Shown: positions 1 to 7,434 of the stretch, in pieces
Layout: each line of letters begins with the position of its first letter
How positions within the stretch are numbered: the stretch's first letter is position 1
NCBI GenBank assembly: GCA_017995875.1
Contig: JAGOIB010000044.1
Coordinates: 1 to 14,026, forward strand
Source of the DNA: Saprospiraceae bacterium
Lineage (GTDB): Bacteria; Bacteroidota; Bacteroidia; Chitinophagales; Saprospiraceae
Direction: 5' to 3'
DNA length: 14,026 nt
Notes under the pieces: model-generated
The model's database searches: none
What the model was told of the DNA's origin: nothing
The model's input: the letters and a program-made list of their open reading frames with translations, nothing else
Program-made: the position numbers and the translations under genes

Positions 1-26
1 ATAAGTGAGTTTTTAGCGCGACGAGG

Positions 27-67
27 TTTTTTGTTACTTTTTTTCCGGAAAAAAAAGTAAGAAAAAA
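27..67. repeat. AT-rich long palindrome beside the cluster terminator
   Basis: A near-perfect inverted repeat is centred on CCGG at 45-48. The inner arms are TTAC plus seven T (34-44) and eight A plus GTAA (49-60). After a single G/G mismatch (33 and 61) the arms extend through T27-32 and A62-67. It lies directly beyond the ftsZ terminator and shares that terminator's U-tract. It could act as a second, back-up terminator hairpin, or be one copy of a dispersed intergenic palindrome. The sequence shows the symmetry only, and the function is inference. Confidence 0.6.
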
Positions 68-93
68 AAAGGTCTGAGTTCTCACCTCAGACC
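62..93 (-). terminator. Rho-independent terminator of the dcw operon
   Basis: On the minus strand an 8-bp perfect stem (GGTCTGAG at 86-93 pairing with CTCAGACC at 71-78) encloses a 7-base loop (79-85). It is followed at once by nine T residues (62-70). The hairpin begins about 54 bases after the ftsZ stop codon. The plus strand has no T-tract after the hairpin, so it should terminate only minus-strand (operon) transcripts. It marks ftsZ as the last gene of the unit. Confidence 0.9.
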
Positions 94-147
94 ATTAAAC
101 CAACCTCAAGAAATAGAATATTCTAATAGTGTTATCATGACGATGCC

Positions 148-1596
148 TTAGCAAGGCTTATCGTACAGATATGTGTTTCCTTTGATCATATCGTCCCCTT
201 CATCATCCGTCACAGTCAATCGGGACATCTTCATTTCGGATGATGGAGTCACATCGTCCAACTGAACCTTGCGGCGGGCGAATGCAGGCACCTTGGTCAT
301 CTCAGCGATCCACTCCGAATTTTGCATACGGCTTGGATTGACTTGCATGGCAGGTACGGTAGGCTCTTCACGCATACGCTGAGCTTCCTTCTCCTTCATA
401 GAGCGACGTATCTCCTCTCTCTTTTCAATATCATCAGGACGCACATACGGATCATTGTAAGTATGCTTTGGCTTTTCCACCGGCATATCCATCGGCATGA
501 TGACAGGCTCCATATCGATCACACGTTCGTTGGTGATTTCGAAATCATCCATGTCCATCGATTTGGCCGTGATGCCCATATCTTCATCGATACCGACAAG
601 GATCTTCTGCGTTTCATTGTTCTTTTCACCCTTGAGCATGTTTTGCTCAAAACCCGTGGCGATAATCGTCACAGAGAGTTTTTCGCCAAGTGATTCATCA
701 AAACAATTACCCCAGATCAGGTCAGTACCATAACCGGCTTCTGCCTGGATATATTCGGTGATTTCAAATACTTCATCCATCGTGACTTCAACACGGCCTG
801 ATGAAATATTGAGCAGGATGTGTTGTGCACCCCGGATATCATTGTCTTCCAGCAACGGTGAATTAAGTGCAGCCTGTACTGCTTTACGTGCACGGTTTTC
901 ACCTTCATATGTTGCAGTACCCATGATGGCCACTCCACTGTCTCTCATGACGGTATTGACATCTTCAAAATCAACATTGACATAACCTTCCATCGTAATG
1001 ATCTCCGCAATGCCTCTGGCAGCCGTCGTCAATATATTATCTGCCCTGCTGAATGCATCCGACAATTTGAGATCTCCATGCAGGTCTCTCAGTTTATCAT
1101 TTGAGATTACGATCAATGCATCTACATTGGCCTTCATCTCCTCCAATCCTTCAAGCGCCTGTCTCTTTCTGCGGCTTCCTTCAAATGTGAAGGGCAGTGT
1201 AACGATACCTACCGTGAGGATATCAGCCTCGCGTGCTGCCTTAGCAATGATCGGTGCTGCACCTGTTCCGGTACCACCACCCATACCCGCTGTCACAAAT
1301 AACATTTTGGTGCCGTCCAGGATAAAGTCACGGATATCATCGATTGATTCTATGCAAGCCTGCTTACCCATCTGTGGTCTTGAACCTGCACCACGTCCAC
1401 CGGTAAGTTCCGGACCCAAACGGATCTTGACAGGAATTTCACTTGTCTCCATGGCCTGGTTGTCCGTATTGCAGATCGCAAAGTCCACACCGGTGATGCC
1501 TTGCTTGTACATATAGGTTACTGCATTACTTCCACCACCGCCTACACCGAGGACCTTGATGATGCTTTTTTCAACTTTTGGTATATCGAATAACAT
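148..1596 (-). CDS. ftsZ: Cell division GTPase FtsZ
   Basis: This is the tubulin homologue that polymerises with GTP at mid-cell into the cytoplasmic Z-ring and recruits the divisome. The 482-residue product has the tubulin signature GGGTGTG at residues 106-112. The T7 catalytic loop is NVDFEDV at 207-213, with the GTPase aspartates D209 and D212. After the core (to about residue 318) comes a charged linker (about 340-425). The conserved C-terminal peptide that binds FtsA and other partners follows (TKVPAFARRKVQL, 434-446). Unusually, it is not terminal: about 36 more residues follow, acidic and then ending YDKPC. Most FtsZ proteins are 350-400 residues, and the longer form fits Bacteroidota. 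The ATG at 1594-1596 is chosen because MLFDIPK followed by IIKVLGVGGGGSNAV matches family N-termini. No Shine-Dalgarno sequence is visible. It is the last gene of the cluster, 54 bp after ftsA, and may have its own promoter. Confidence 0.98.
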   Translation of the reverse strand: MLFDIPKVEKSIIKVLGVGGGGSNAVTYMYKQGITGVDFAICNTDNQAMETSEIPVKIRLGPELTGGRGAGSRPQMGKQACIESIDDIRDFILDGTKMLFVTAGMGGGTGTGAAPIIAKAAREADILTVGIVTLPFTFEGSRRKRQALEGLEEMKANVDALIVISNDKLRDLHGDLKLSDAFSRADNILTTAARGIAEIITMEGYVNVDFEDVNTVMRDSGVAIMGTATYEGENRARKAVQAALNSPLLEDNDIRGAQHILLNISSGRVEVTMDEVFEITEYIQAEAGYGTDLIWGNCFDESLGEKLSVTIIATGFEQNMLKGEKNNETQKILVGIDEDMGITAKSMDMDDFEITNERVIDMEPVIMPMDMPVEKPKHTYNDPYVRPDDIEKREEIRRSMKEKEAQRMREEPTVPAMQVNPSRMQNSEWIAEMTKVPAFARRKVQLDDVTPSSEMKMSRLTVTDDEGDDMIKGNTYLYDKPC

Positions 1597-1650
1597 GAGA
1601 GCGAGTTTTTAGATTTGGTATTATAATTTGATCCTTGATATGTTGTCAGT
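1597..1650 (-). promoter_or_regulatory. Possible ftsZ-proximal promoter in the ftsA-ftsZ gap
   Basis: On the minus strand the 54-bp gap contains TATAAT (1620-1625). It is preceded 18 bases earlier by CTGACA (1644-1649), one mismatch from the classical -35 hexamer. Initiation would fall near 1613, leaving a leader of about 16 bases before the ftsZ ATG. The caveat is serious: the main sigma factor of Bacteroidota prefers TTTG/TAnnTTTG elements, none of which is present here, and AT-rich gaps yield such matches by chance. This is a candidate only. Confidence 0.25.
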
Positions 1651-3015
1651 CTAGAGAAAATCCTGGTCAGGTGTGGCTTCGAAAAATTCTTTCGTTTTAT
1701 TCAGCAGCTTGTCATACCACTTAGGCCCGTTGCGTTCCTCTGACATTTCTGTCTCAGCTACAACCTCAACCTTTGGAGCTTCCACCTGTGTCTTCACACT
1801 CTCAGGTGCTTTCGTATTGACCATTTTATCAGTCTCATCGATTACATCCGGTGCAGACAATCCATGGATGATCAACCCGATAGCCGTTGCATAAATCGGA
1901 CTGGATACATCATCACGCTGGCGTGAAGCAATGTGTTCGATCGGCAAACCAACACGTGCACTCATACCTGTGCGATATTCTGCCAGCAGATCTACTTTAT
2001 TCAACAACGCACCACCACCGGTAAGTACGATGCCACCGATGAGTTTACGCTCGTATCCTGATTTCTTGATCTCCACACGCACGAGTTCAAGTATCTCTTC
2101 CATCCGTGCCTGGATGATCAGCGAAAGGTTCTTTTCAGAAATCTCCTTGTAATCTCTTCCGTTGAAACTAGGGATCGTGATAATCCTGTTGTCAACAATA
2201 CACTCCGCCAAAGCTGAACCAAATTTCTTTTTCAGTTTCTCAGCCTGCTCATACATCACTGTACATCCCTCTTTGATGTCAGCCGTGATCACATCACCTC
2301 CGAATGGTACTACCGCTGTGTGACGGATGATGCCTTCCTGGAAAATAGTGATATCAGTTGTACCTCCACCTATATCTACAAGAGCAACACCTGCTTCTTT
2401 TTCTTCCTCACTCAAAACAGCTGCGGCAGATGCGATTGGCTCGAGTACAAAGTCAGCGACTTTGAGTCCAGCTTTTTCAACGCAACGTTCAATATTTTTG
2501 TGTGCAGACAATTGACCTGTCACCACGTGGAAATTTCCGATCAACCTATGACCACACATACCTACAGGATCGAGGATCCCTTCCTCATCATCGACTGTAT
2601 ATTCTTGTGGCAGGATGTGTAATATTTTATCTCCGGGAGGGAGCGCTAGCCTGTACATATCGTCCAACAGCGTTTGAAGATCGGATTTGGCTATCTCCTT
2701 GTCAGCATCAGCAAGGGTGAGAATCCCCTGGTGTTGCAGACTCTTGATATGCTGTCCTGCAATACCTGCATAGACTTCGATGATCTCCATGCCGGCACTC
2801 TTTTCTGCCTGGATGACAGCTTCTTCAATAGAGCGTACGGTCTTATCGATATTCGCTACCACACCACGGCGTACTCCTTCCGAAGCCACCTTACCAACCC
2901 CCAGAATTTCGATGCTACCATACTCATTGCGCCGGCCGACCATGACGCAAATTTTTGTCGTACCGATGTCAAGGGCCACGACCGTTTTGGATTTTTGACT
3001 TTCTCTGTATCTCAT
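1651..3015 (-). CDS. ftsA: Cell division protein FtsA (actin-like Z-ring membrane anchor)
   Basis: FtsA is an actin/Hsp70-fold ATPase that tethers FtsZ filaments to the inner membrane and relays assembly to the later divisome proteins. The 454-residue product has phosphate-1 motif DIGTTK (16-21), phosphate-2 motif DIGGGTTD (214-221) and adenosine motif GIVLTGGGALL (328-338). The FtsA-specific 1C domain lies between about 85 and 165. A charged, variable linker (about 395-430) leads to a C-terminal amphipathic helix WYDKLLNKTKEFFE (433-446), the expected membrane-targeting sequence. The ATG at 3013-3015 is chosen because it gives the family N-terminus and sits 11 bp after the ftsQ stop. The frame stays open to a GTG at 3099, but that would overlap ftsQ by 73 bp and add 28 residues unlike the family. 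It directly precedes ftsZ, its polymer partner. Confidence 0.97.
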   Translation of the reverse strand: MRYRESQKSKTVVALDIGTTKICVMVGRRNEYGSIEILGVGKVASEGVRRGVVANIDKTVRSIEEAVIQAEKSAGMEIIEVYAGIAGQHIKSLQHQGILTLADADKEIAKSDLQTLLDDMYRLALPPGDKILHILPQEYTVDDEEGILDPVGMCGHRLIGNFHVVTGQLSAHKNIERCVEKAGLKVADFVLEPIASAAAVLSEEEKEAGVALVDIGGGTTDITIFQEGIIRHTAVVPFGGDVITADIKEGCTVMYEQAEKLKKKFGSALAECIVDNRIITIPSFNGRDYKEISEKNLSLIIQARMEEILELVRVEIKKSGYERKLIGGIVLTGGGALLNKVDLLAEYRTGMSARVGLPIEHIASRQRDDVSSPIYATAIGLIIHGLSAPDVIDETDKMVNTKAPESVKTQVEAPKVEVVAETEMSEERNGPKWYDKLLNKTKEFFEATPDQDFL

Positions 3016-3026
3016 GAGGAAAAAAT

Positions 3027-3797
3027 TTATTGGTTTATTCTTTTTTTGGCTACGACCTGCCCTGCAAATCGCAAATCGATGTATGAATAGGTATCCCACC
3101 CTGCGGAGGGAAGTGCATTTTTGTAAAACTTCTCTATACCCTCCACTTTATCTTCAAGTTTTTCTGTATTGCCGATCAATATCCTTGATGGTCCAAGACG
3201 TGGTACCAACCATATTTTATCTCTCGACTCTACATAGATCTGATCAATCAGCGATCCCATAAACTCATCATCCTGCAACATCATACTGATCCGGAAAAGC
3301 TCATCCACAGGCCATTGCTTCACATCCGGTGTTACCGGAAAATCCCCGTTAACTAATGGTACCCTTGCCGTAAACTGACTGGACACCGGCATGCGAACTG
3401 TATCTGTATCGATGTACCAATGCTTACCACTATTATCCACCACTCTCATCAATGGCATCCTTTGATGCAAATTGAGTATGAGCTTGCCTGATGATCCAAG
3501 GAATACATCTGCTTGTTTTACATAAGGATTGGTCAACAGATACTCTTCCACACTGCGCATGTCCACCATATCAATGGGCAATCCTTCCATTGGTCCAAAT
3601 TTTTTGGACACCATCTTTACAAAATCTTCCGGCTGTATGAGATTGTTTCCTTTCTCTAACAATACCACCTCCGCCTCTACACCTTTGATGAGCGCTGAGG
3701 CCTGGAAACGCGCGGCCGTCAGGGTAATCCCTGTCAGTGCACTCAGCAGGACCAGCCATGCAAAAGTTTTGATTCGGTTTTTACTTACTTTTTTCAT
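3027..3797 (-). CDS. ftsQ: Cell division protein FtsQ (DivIB-type, POTRA domain)
   Basis: FtsQ is a single-pass inner-membrane protein. In the periplasm it links FtsL/FtsB and FtsW-FtsI to the rest of the divisome. The 256-residue product has a short basic cytoplasmic tail (MKKVSKNRIK), one membrane segment at about 11-28, a POTRA-like region (about 35-113) and a beta-rich domain (about 117-250). Sequence identity to proteobacterial FtsQ is low by eye. The call rests on length, topology, recognisable family stretches (NPYVKQADVFL at 90-100, and RLGPSRILIGN at 200-210 followed by a KLEDKVEGIEKFY segment) and position between murC and ftsA. Its ATG lies inside the 3' end of murC (17-bp overlap in another frame), so translation is probably coupled. 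A basic C-terminus (VAKKRINQ) is present. Confidence 0.93.
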   Translation of the reverse strand: MKKVSKNRIKTFAWLVLLSALTGITLTAARFQASALIKGVEAEVVLLEKGNNLIQPEDFVKMVSKKFGPMEGLPIDMVDMRSVEEYLLTNPYVKQADVFLGSSGKLILNLHQRMPLMRVVDNSGKHWYIDTDTVRMPVSSQFTARVPLVNGDFPVTPDVKQWPVDELFRISMMLQDDEFMGSLIDQIYVESRDKIWLVPRLGPSRILIGNTEKLEDKVEGIEKFYKNALPSAGWDTYSYIDLRFAGQVVAKKRINQ

Positions 3798-5169
3798 TCT
3801 TATATAGTTTCCTGATCAACTCAGGAATATGTTTATCCAGATCTCCGGCCCCCAGTGTTATCAGCACTACAGGCTTACTATTCACAACCCATGAAATCCA
3901 ACTGTCTCCACTACACCACTTTTTATTCGGATTCTTCATCAGATCATAGATCGTTTGGGAGCTTACACCTTCAATCGGTTCCTCTCGTGCAGGATAGATA
4001 TCTATCAGCACCGGAAAATCCAATTTATCCAATGCCTCAGCAAATCCTGCTGCCAGGTCTCTCGTCCTTGTAAACAAGTGTGGTTGAAATACACCTGTTA
4101 CCGGTCCGCCAAAAGTTTCACGCGCTGCAGTAATCGCTGCTGACAATTCTTCCGGATGATGTGCATAATCATCAATCAGCACATGCTCATCATCTTTATA
4201 CCGTATTTCAAATCTCCTCGATACTCCTTTGTACCGGGGCAATGCTTCTTTCAATGTATTTCCATCACCTCCTGTTTCAATCAACATCGCACTCGCCGCT
4301 GTAGCATTTTCCACATTATGTCTTCCGGGCATCAGCAAAGAAAGGTGTTCCCATTTTCCTTTTGGTCCAACGAGGTTCCAGTGCCAGATGCCATTCTCCA
4401 CTTTCAAATCGTCTGTATGATAATCTGCTGCTTCCAATCCATAAGAGATCAGGCGCACTTGTTTCTCTTTCAATTGACGTATCAGTGCTTCACCCAATTT
4501 TGATCTCAGCGAGTGTTGATAAATCAATACACCACCCGGTTGAATCTGCCTGATAAACTGCCTGTATCCTTCCAACATCTCCTCATACGTCCCATAGATA
4601 TCAAGATGATCTGCATCCATCGCTGTGACTACTGCCCATCGCGGATGCAATCTCAAAAAGGATCTATCGTATTCATCTGCCTCTACCACCATCAGATCAA
4701 GACTTTCTGAATGAAAGTTGGACTGATAGTTGGCTGCAATTCCTCCCAGCAACGCTGTATGTTTTATACCTGCTTCATGCAACAGAAAACTGATCATTGA
4801 TGAAGTAGTCGTCTTTCCATGTGTGCCGGCAACCGCTATTGTATCAATACCCTTCGTTACTGTTTCTAATGCTTCTGATCGCTTGACCATCGGCACTTTG
4901 AAACGGACGAAATGCGCTTTCAATCTACTATCTGCCGGAATGGCTGGCGTATAAATCACAAGGTCAGGATGTCCCAAAATTTCTTCCGGATCATCATCAA
5001 AATGGATTTGCGCACCTTCTTGTATCAGGGCATCTGTGATTACTGATGTCTGCCTGTCATAACCACTCACTCTGATACCCCACAACAAACAGCACCTCAC
5101 AAGTGCACTCATGCCTATGCCTCCGATGCCCAGAAAGTAGATATGTTCATATTGCCTGAGCTCTCTCAT
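3781..5169 (-). CDS. murC: UDP-N-acetylmuramate--L-alanine ligase MurC
   Basis: This cytoplasmic, ATP-dependent ligase adds L-alanine, the first residue of the stem peptide, to UDP-MurNAc. The 462-residue product shows the three Mur ligase domains. The N-terminal nucleotide-sugar domain has GIGGIGMS (14-21). The central ATPase domain has P-loop GTHGKTTT (115-122), followed by EADEYDRSF (163-171) and DADHLDIYG (185-193). HNVENATAA (284-292) and the C-terminal domain with DDYAHHP (333-339) and FQPHLFTRT (361-369) come next. DDYAHHP and the HLFTRT stretch are diagnostic of MurC rather than MurD, MurE or MurF. The length is typical. The ATG at 5167-5169 overlaps the murG stop in an ATGA arrangement, a classical sign of translational coupling. 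The 3' end overlaps ftsQ by 17 bp. Confidence 0.98.
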   Translation of the reverse strand: MRELRQYEHIYFLGIGGIGMSALVRCCLLWGIRVSGYDRQTSVITDALIQEGAQIHFDDDPEEILGHPDLVIYTPAIPADSRLKAHFVRFKVPMVKRSEALETVTKGIDTIAVAGTHGKTTTSSMISFLLHEAGIKHTALLGGIAANYQSNFHSESLDLMVVEADEYDRSFLRLHPRWAVVTAMDADHLDIYGTYEEMLEGYRQFIRQIQPGGVLIYQHSLRSKLGEALIRQLKEKQVRLISYGLEAADYHTDDLKVENGIWHWNLVGPKGKWEHLSLLMPGRHNVENATAASAMLIETGGDGNTLKEALPRYKGVSRRFEIRYKDDEHVLIDDYAHHPEELSAAITAARETFGGPVTGVFQPHLFTRTRDLAAGFAEALDKLDFPVLIDIYPAREEPIEGVSSQTIYDLMKNPNKKWCSGDSWISWVVNSKPVVLITLGAGDLDKHIPELIRKLYKNEKSK

Positions 5170-6269
5170 GATGCTTTTCCTGGTTGAGCTATGGTCAAAA
5201 TGATCTGTGCAATATCATCCGCTGCATGCGGCCTTCCGAGCTTCCTGATTTCCGTTTCAAGTGCCCCTAACTGATCGACATTATCCAGCAGCTTAATGGC
5301 TTCCGGAAATGCTTTCAGTGGTGCATCAGTATCTTTTATCAAAACAGCAGCGCCAAGTTTTACCAGTGACATCGCATTGTGGGTCTGATGATCTTCTGCT
5401 ACATAAGGCGAAGGAACCAATATGGCCGCTTTGCCGGTAAGACAGAGTTCACTGATCGTCATGGCCCCTGCTCTTGCGATGACTACATCTGCAAGGGCAT
5501 AAGCCATATCCATGCGATCGATAAAGACCGATGGTCTGACACCACTCAGTTTTGCCACAGGTGTTTCAAGATATTGTGTGGCGTAAAGCTTCCCAATCTG
5601 CCAAAGAACTTGTATATCATTCCGATCTTTTAATAGATCGTACGATTGTCGTATTGTCTCATTGATTGTACGTGCACCCAAACTTCCACCAACTGCGAGG
5701 ATTGTTTTCTTATCCGGATCCAAACCAAAAAGCGTTGCAGCTTCCTGTCTTGAAATTTGTTTTCCCAACTGACTCCGCATCGGATTACCGGTATGTACTA
5801 TTTTCTCTTTCGGAAAAAACTTTTCCATCCCAGGATACGCCACACAAATTTTCACCGCCTTCTTCGCCAGCAACTTATTGGTTATCCCCGGATAACTATT
5901 CTGTTCCTGCAACACTGAAGGGATTCCCATTCGTGAAGCCACCTTAACCAACGGACCTGATGCATAACCCCCGACGCCAATCACAACATCCGGGCGGAAC
6001 GATTTGATAATCGATCTGCATCGCATCATGCTGTTGATCACTTTCACCGGAAACATCAGATTGGATAATGTCAGTTTACGTTGAAGTCCGCTGATCCATA
6101 ATCCTTTGATCGGATATCCGGCTTCAGGTACTTTCTCCATCTCCATTCTCCCCTCGGCACCTACAAACAATATGTCAATGAGCGGTTCGCGTTTCTTCAA
6201 CGCATCGGCTATCGCTATAGCCGGATATATATGGCCTCCCGTACCGCCACCACTAATGATGATTCGCAT
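5166..6269 (-). CDS. murG: UDP-GlcNAc--lipid I GlcNAc transferase MurG
   Basis: MurG is a GT-B fold glycosyltransferase on the cytoplasmic face of the membrane. It transfers GlcNAc from UDP-GlcNAc to lipid I, giving lipid II. Using the ATG start the product has 367 residues. The N-domain has GGGTGGHIYPA (7-17), GVGGYASGP (98-106) and QEQNSYPG (121-128). The C-domain, which binds UDP-GlcNAc, has GGSLGAR (194-200), RAGAMTISEL (266-275) and DHQTHNA (293-299). I chose the ATG at 6267-6269 because it starts right before the conserved beta strand RIIISGGG and leaves a 17-bp overlap with ftsW. A TTG at 6285-6287 would add six residues (overlap 35 bp) and cannot be excluded. The stop overlaps the murC start by four bases. 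Confidence 0.97.
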   Translation of the reverse strand: MRIIISGGGTGGHIYPAIAIADALKKREPLIDILFVGAEGRMEMEKVPEAGYPIKGLWISGLQRKLTLSNLMFPVKVINSMMRCRSIIKSFRPDVVIGVGGYASGPLVKVASRMGIPSVLQEQNSYPGITNKLLAKKAVKICVAYPGMEKFFPKEKIVHTGNPMRSQLGKQISRQEAATLFGLDPDKKTILAVGGSLGARTINETIRQSYDLLKDRNDIQVLWQIGKLYATQYLETPVAKLSGVRPSVFIDRMDMAYALADVVIARAGAMTISELCLTGKAAILVPSPYVAEDHQTHNAMSLVKLGAAVLIKDTDAPLKAFPEAIKLLDNVDQLGALETEIRKLGRPHAADDIAQIILTIAQPGKAS

Positions 6270-7434
6270 CGAGAGGTTGTATTTCAACTTTTCCTACTTC
6301 ATTGGCCGATTGCTCAATAAACCGGCTCACACTTAGTATCATTCCAAAAGCAATGCAGGTGATCAGCATCGATGTTCCTCCTTTACTCACCAATGGTAAT
6401 GTCAAACCAGTCACTGGAACCAAATTGACAGACACAGCTATATTGGCAAAAGCCTGAATCACAATATTCAGACACAAGCCCATCGCCAGCAACGCCCCGA
6501 AGGTTTTAGGACTCCTGGTCACCATCGATGTACATTTAATAAATAGCCAGAGAAACAGCGCAATGATGGCAAACCCTCCAACCAATCCATACTCCTCAAT
6601 AATGATGGCATAGATAAAGTCGGCATAGGAGTATGGTAAGTAATTCCGCTGCGTACTCATGCCAGGACCTACACCAAACCAGCCTCCATCTGCAATCGCA
6701 ATCTTGGCTTGTTGTATCTGATATCCTCCATCGGAATCTGTAAAAAATTCACCGAAACGACTGGTCCACGTTGCTACACGAACAGCATCCGGAAATACCA
6801 TTCCTATCAAAACAAGTGCTCCCATAAAGCCAACGCCCAGCAGTACGAGTAGGAAAATATATTTTAAATGCACCCGACCTATAAACATCAATGTCATGGA
6901 GGTTACAAAAAGGAGCATTGCTGTACTCAAATTGTTTGGTGCAATCAATCCACACACCAGGATGATCGGCATCATCAATGGAAGGAATGCGCTCTTGAAA
7001 TCCTTGATCACATCCTGCTTCATCGAAATCGAACGCGCGATATACATGATAAGTGCAATGGAAGCTATATCGGATGTCTGAAAACTAAGTCCAATCCCCG
7101 GAATCGATATCCATCTTCGCGCATCATTGATCTCCGGTCCGAAAACCATGGTATACAACAACAATGGGATAGATATAATGAAGAGTATTGGTGCAAGTTT
7201 TGAATACACGGTGTAATGTGTATTATAACATAGGTAGCAAAGAAAAATCCCGACCATCGCAATGACAACATGCTTGATCAGGTGAATTTCAGCGTGACCA
7301 CCATTGTACTTGAAGGCGATTGTACCTGTAGAACTGTATACGGCAAGGATAGACGCCAGGCAGAGCAAAGCCACGATGACCCAGATACCTCTGTCACCTT
7401 TAAGGTTTTTTGCAATATGAATGGCTCTATACAT
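6253..7434 (-). CDS. ftsW: Septal peptidoglycan glycosyltransferase FtsW (SEDS family)
   Basis: FtsW is a polytopic inner-membrane SEDS protein that polymerises lipid II into glycan strands at the septum, working with the transpeptidase FtsI. The 393-residue product has about ten membrane segments. SEDS landmarks are ARRWISIPGIGLSFQTSD (105-122), APNNLSTAM (165-173), the long periplasmic loop with YQIQQAKIAIADGGWFGVGPG (238-258) and YADFIYAIIIEEYGLVGG (270-287). D272 sits where the essential SEDS aspartate is known. NLVPVTGLTLPLVSKGGTSM (337-356) follows. RodA is the alternative, but position between murD and murG in a dcw cluster argues for FtsW. The start overlaps the murD stop by 8 bp and the end overlaps murG, so expression is probably coupled to both. 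The C-terminal tail (about 373-393) is short and cytoplasmic. Confidence 0.96.
   Translation of the reverse strand: MYRAIHIAKNLKGDRGIWVIVALLCLASILAVYSSTGTIAFKYNGGHAEIHLIKHVVIAMVGIFLCYLCYNTHYTVYSKLAPILFIISIPLLLYTMVFGPEINDARRWISIPGIGLSFQTSDIASIALIMYIARSISMKQDVIKDFKSAFLPLMMPIILVCGLIAPNNLSTAMLLFVTSMTLMFIGRVHLKYIFLLVLLGVGFMGALVLIGMVFPDAVRVATWTSRFGEFFTDSDGGYQIQQAKIAIADGGWFGVGPGMSTQRNYLPYSYADFIYAIIIEEYGLVGGFAIIALFLWLFIKCTSMVTRSPKTFGALLAMGLCLNIVIQAFANIAVSVNLVPVTGLTLPLVSKGGTSMLITCIAFGMILSVSRFIEQSANEVGKVEIQPLDANHH

Noticed and set aside
998..1516. 172-codon plus-strand open frame opposite ftsZ
   Set aside because: It lies wholly inside ftsZ, antisense to strongly conserved motifs. Its composition (Ser/Ala/Pro/Ile-rich) is that of a reverse-frame shadow and it has no recognisable domain.
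2674..3090. 138-codon plus-strand open frame opposite ftsA
   Set aside because: It is antisense to the conserved ATPase N-terminus of FtsA and has no family resemblance. It is a shadow of ftsA.
3016..3099. GTG-started 28-residue N-terminal extension of FtsA
   Set aside because: It would overlap ftsQ by 73 bp. The extra residues do not resemble FtsA, whereas the ATG at 3015 gives the expected N-terminus.
6270..6287. TTG-started six-residue extension of MurG
   Set aside because: The ATG at 6269 lies directly before the conserved first strand and gives a smaller overlap with ftsW. The longer form is possible but less likely.
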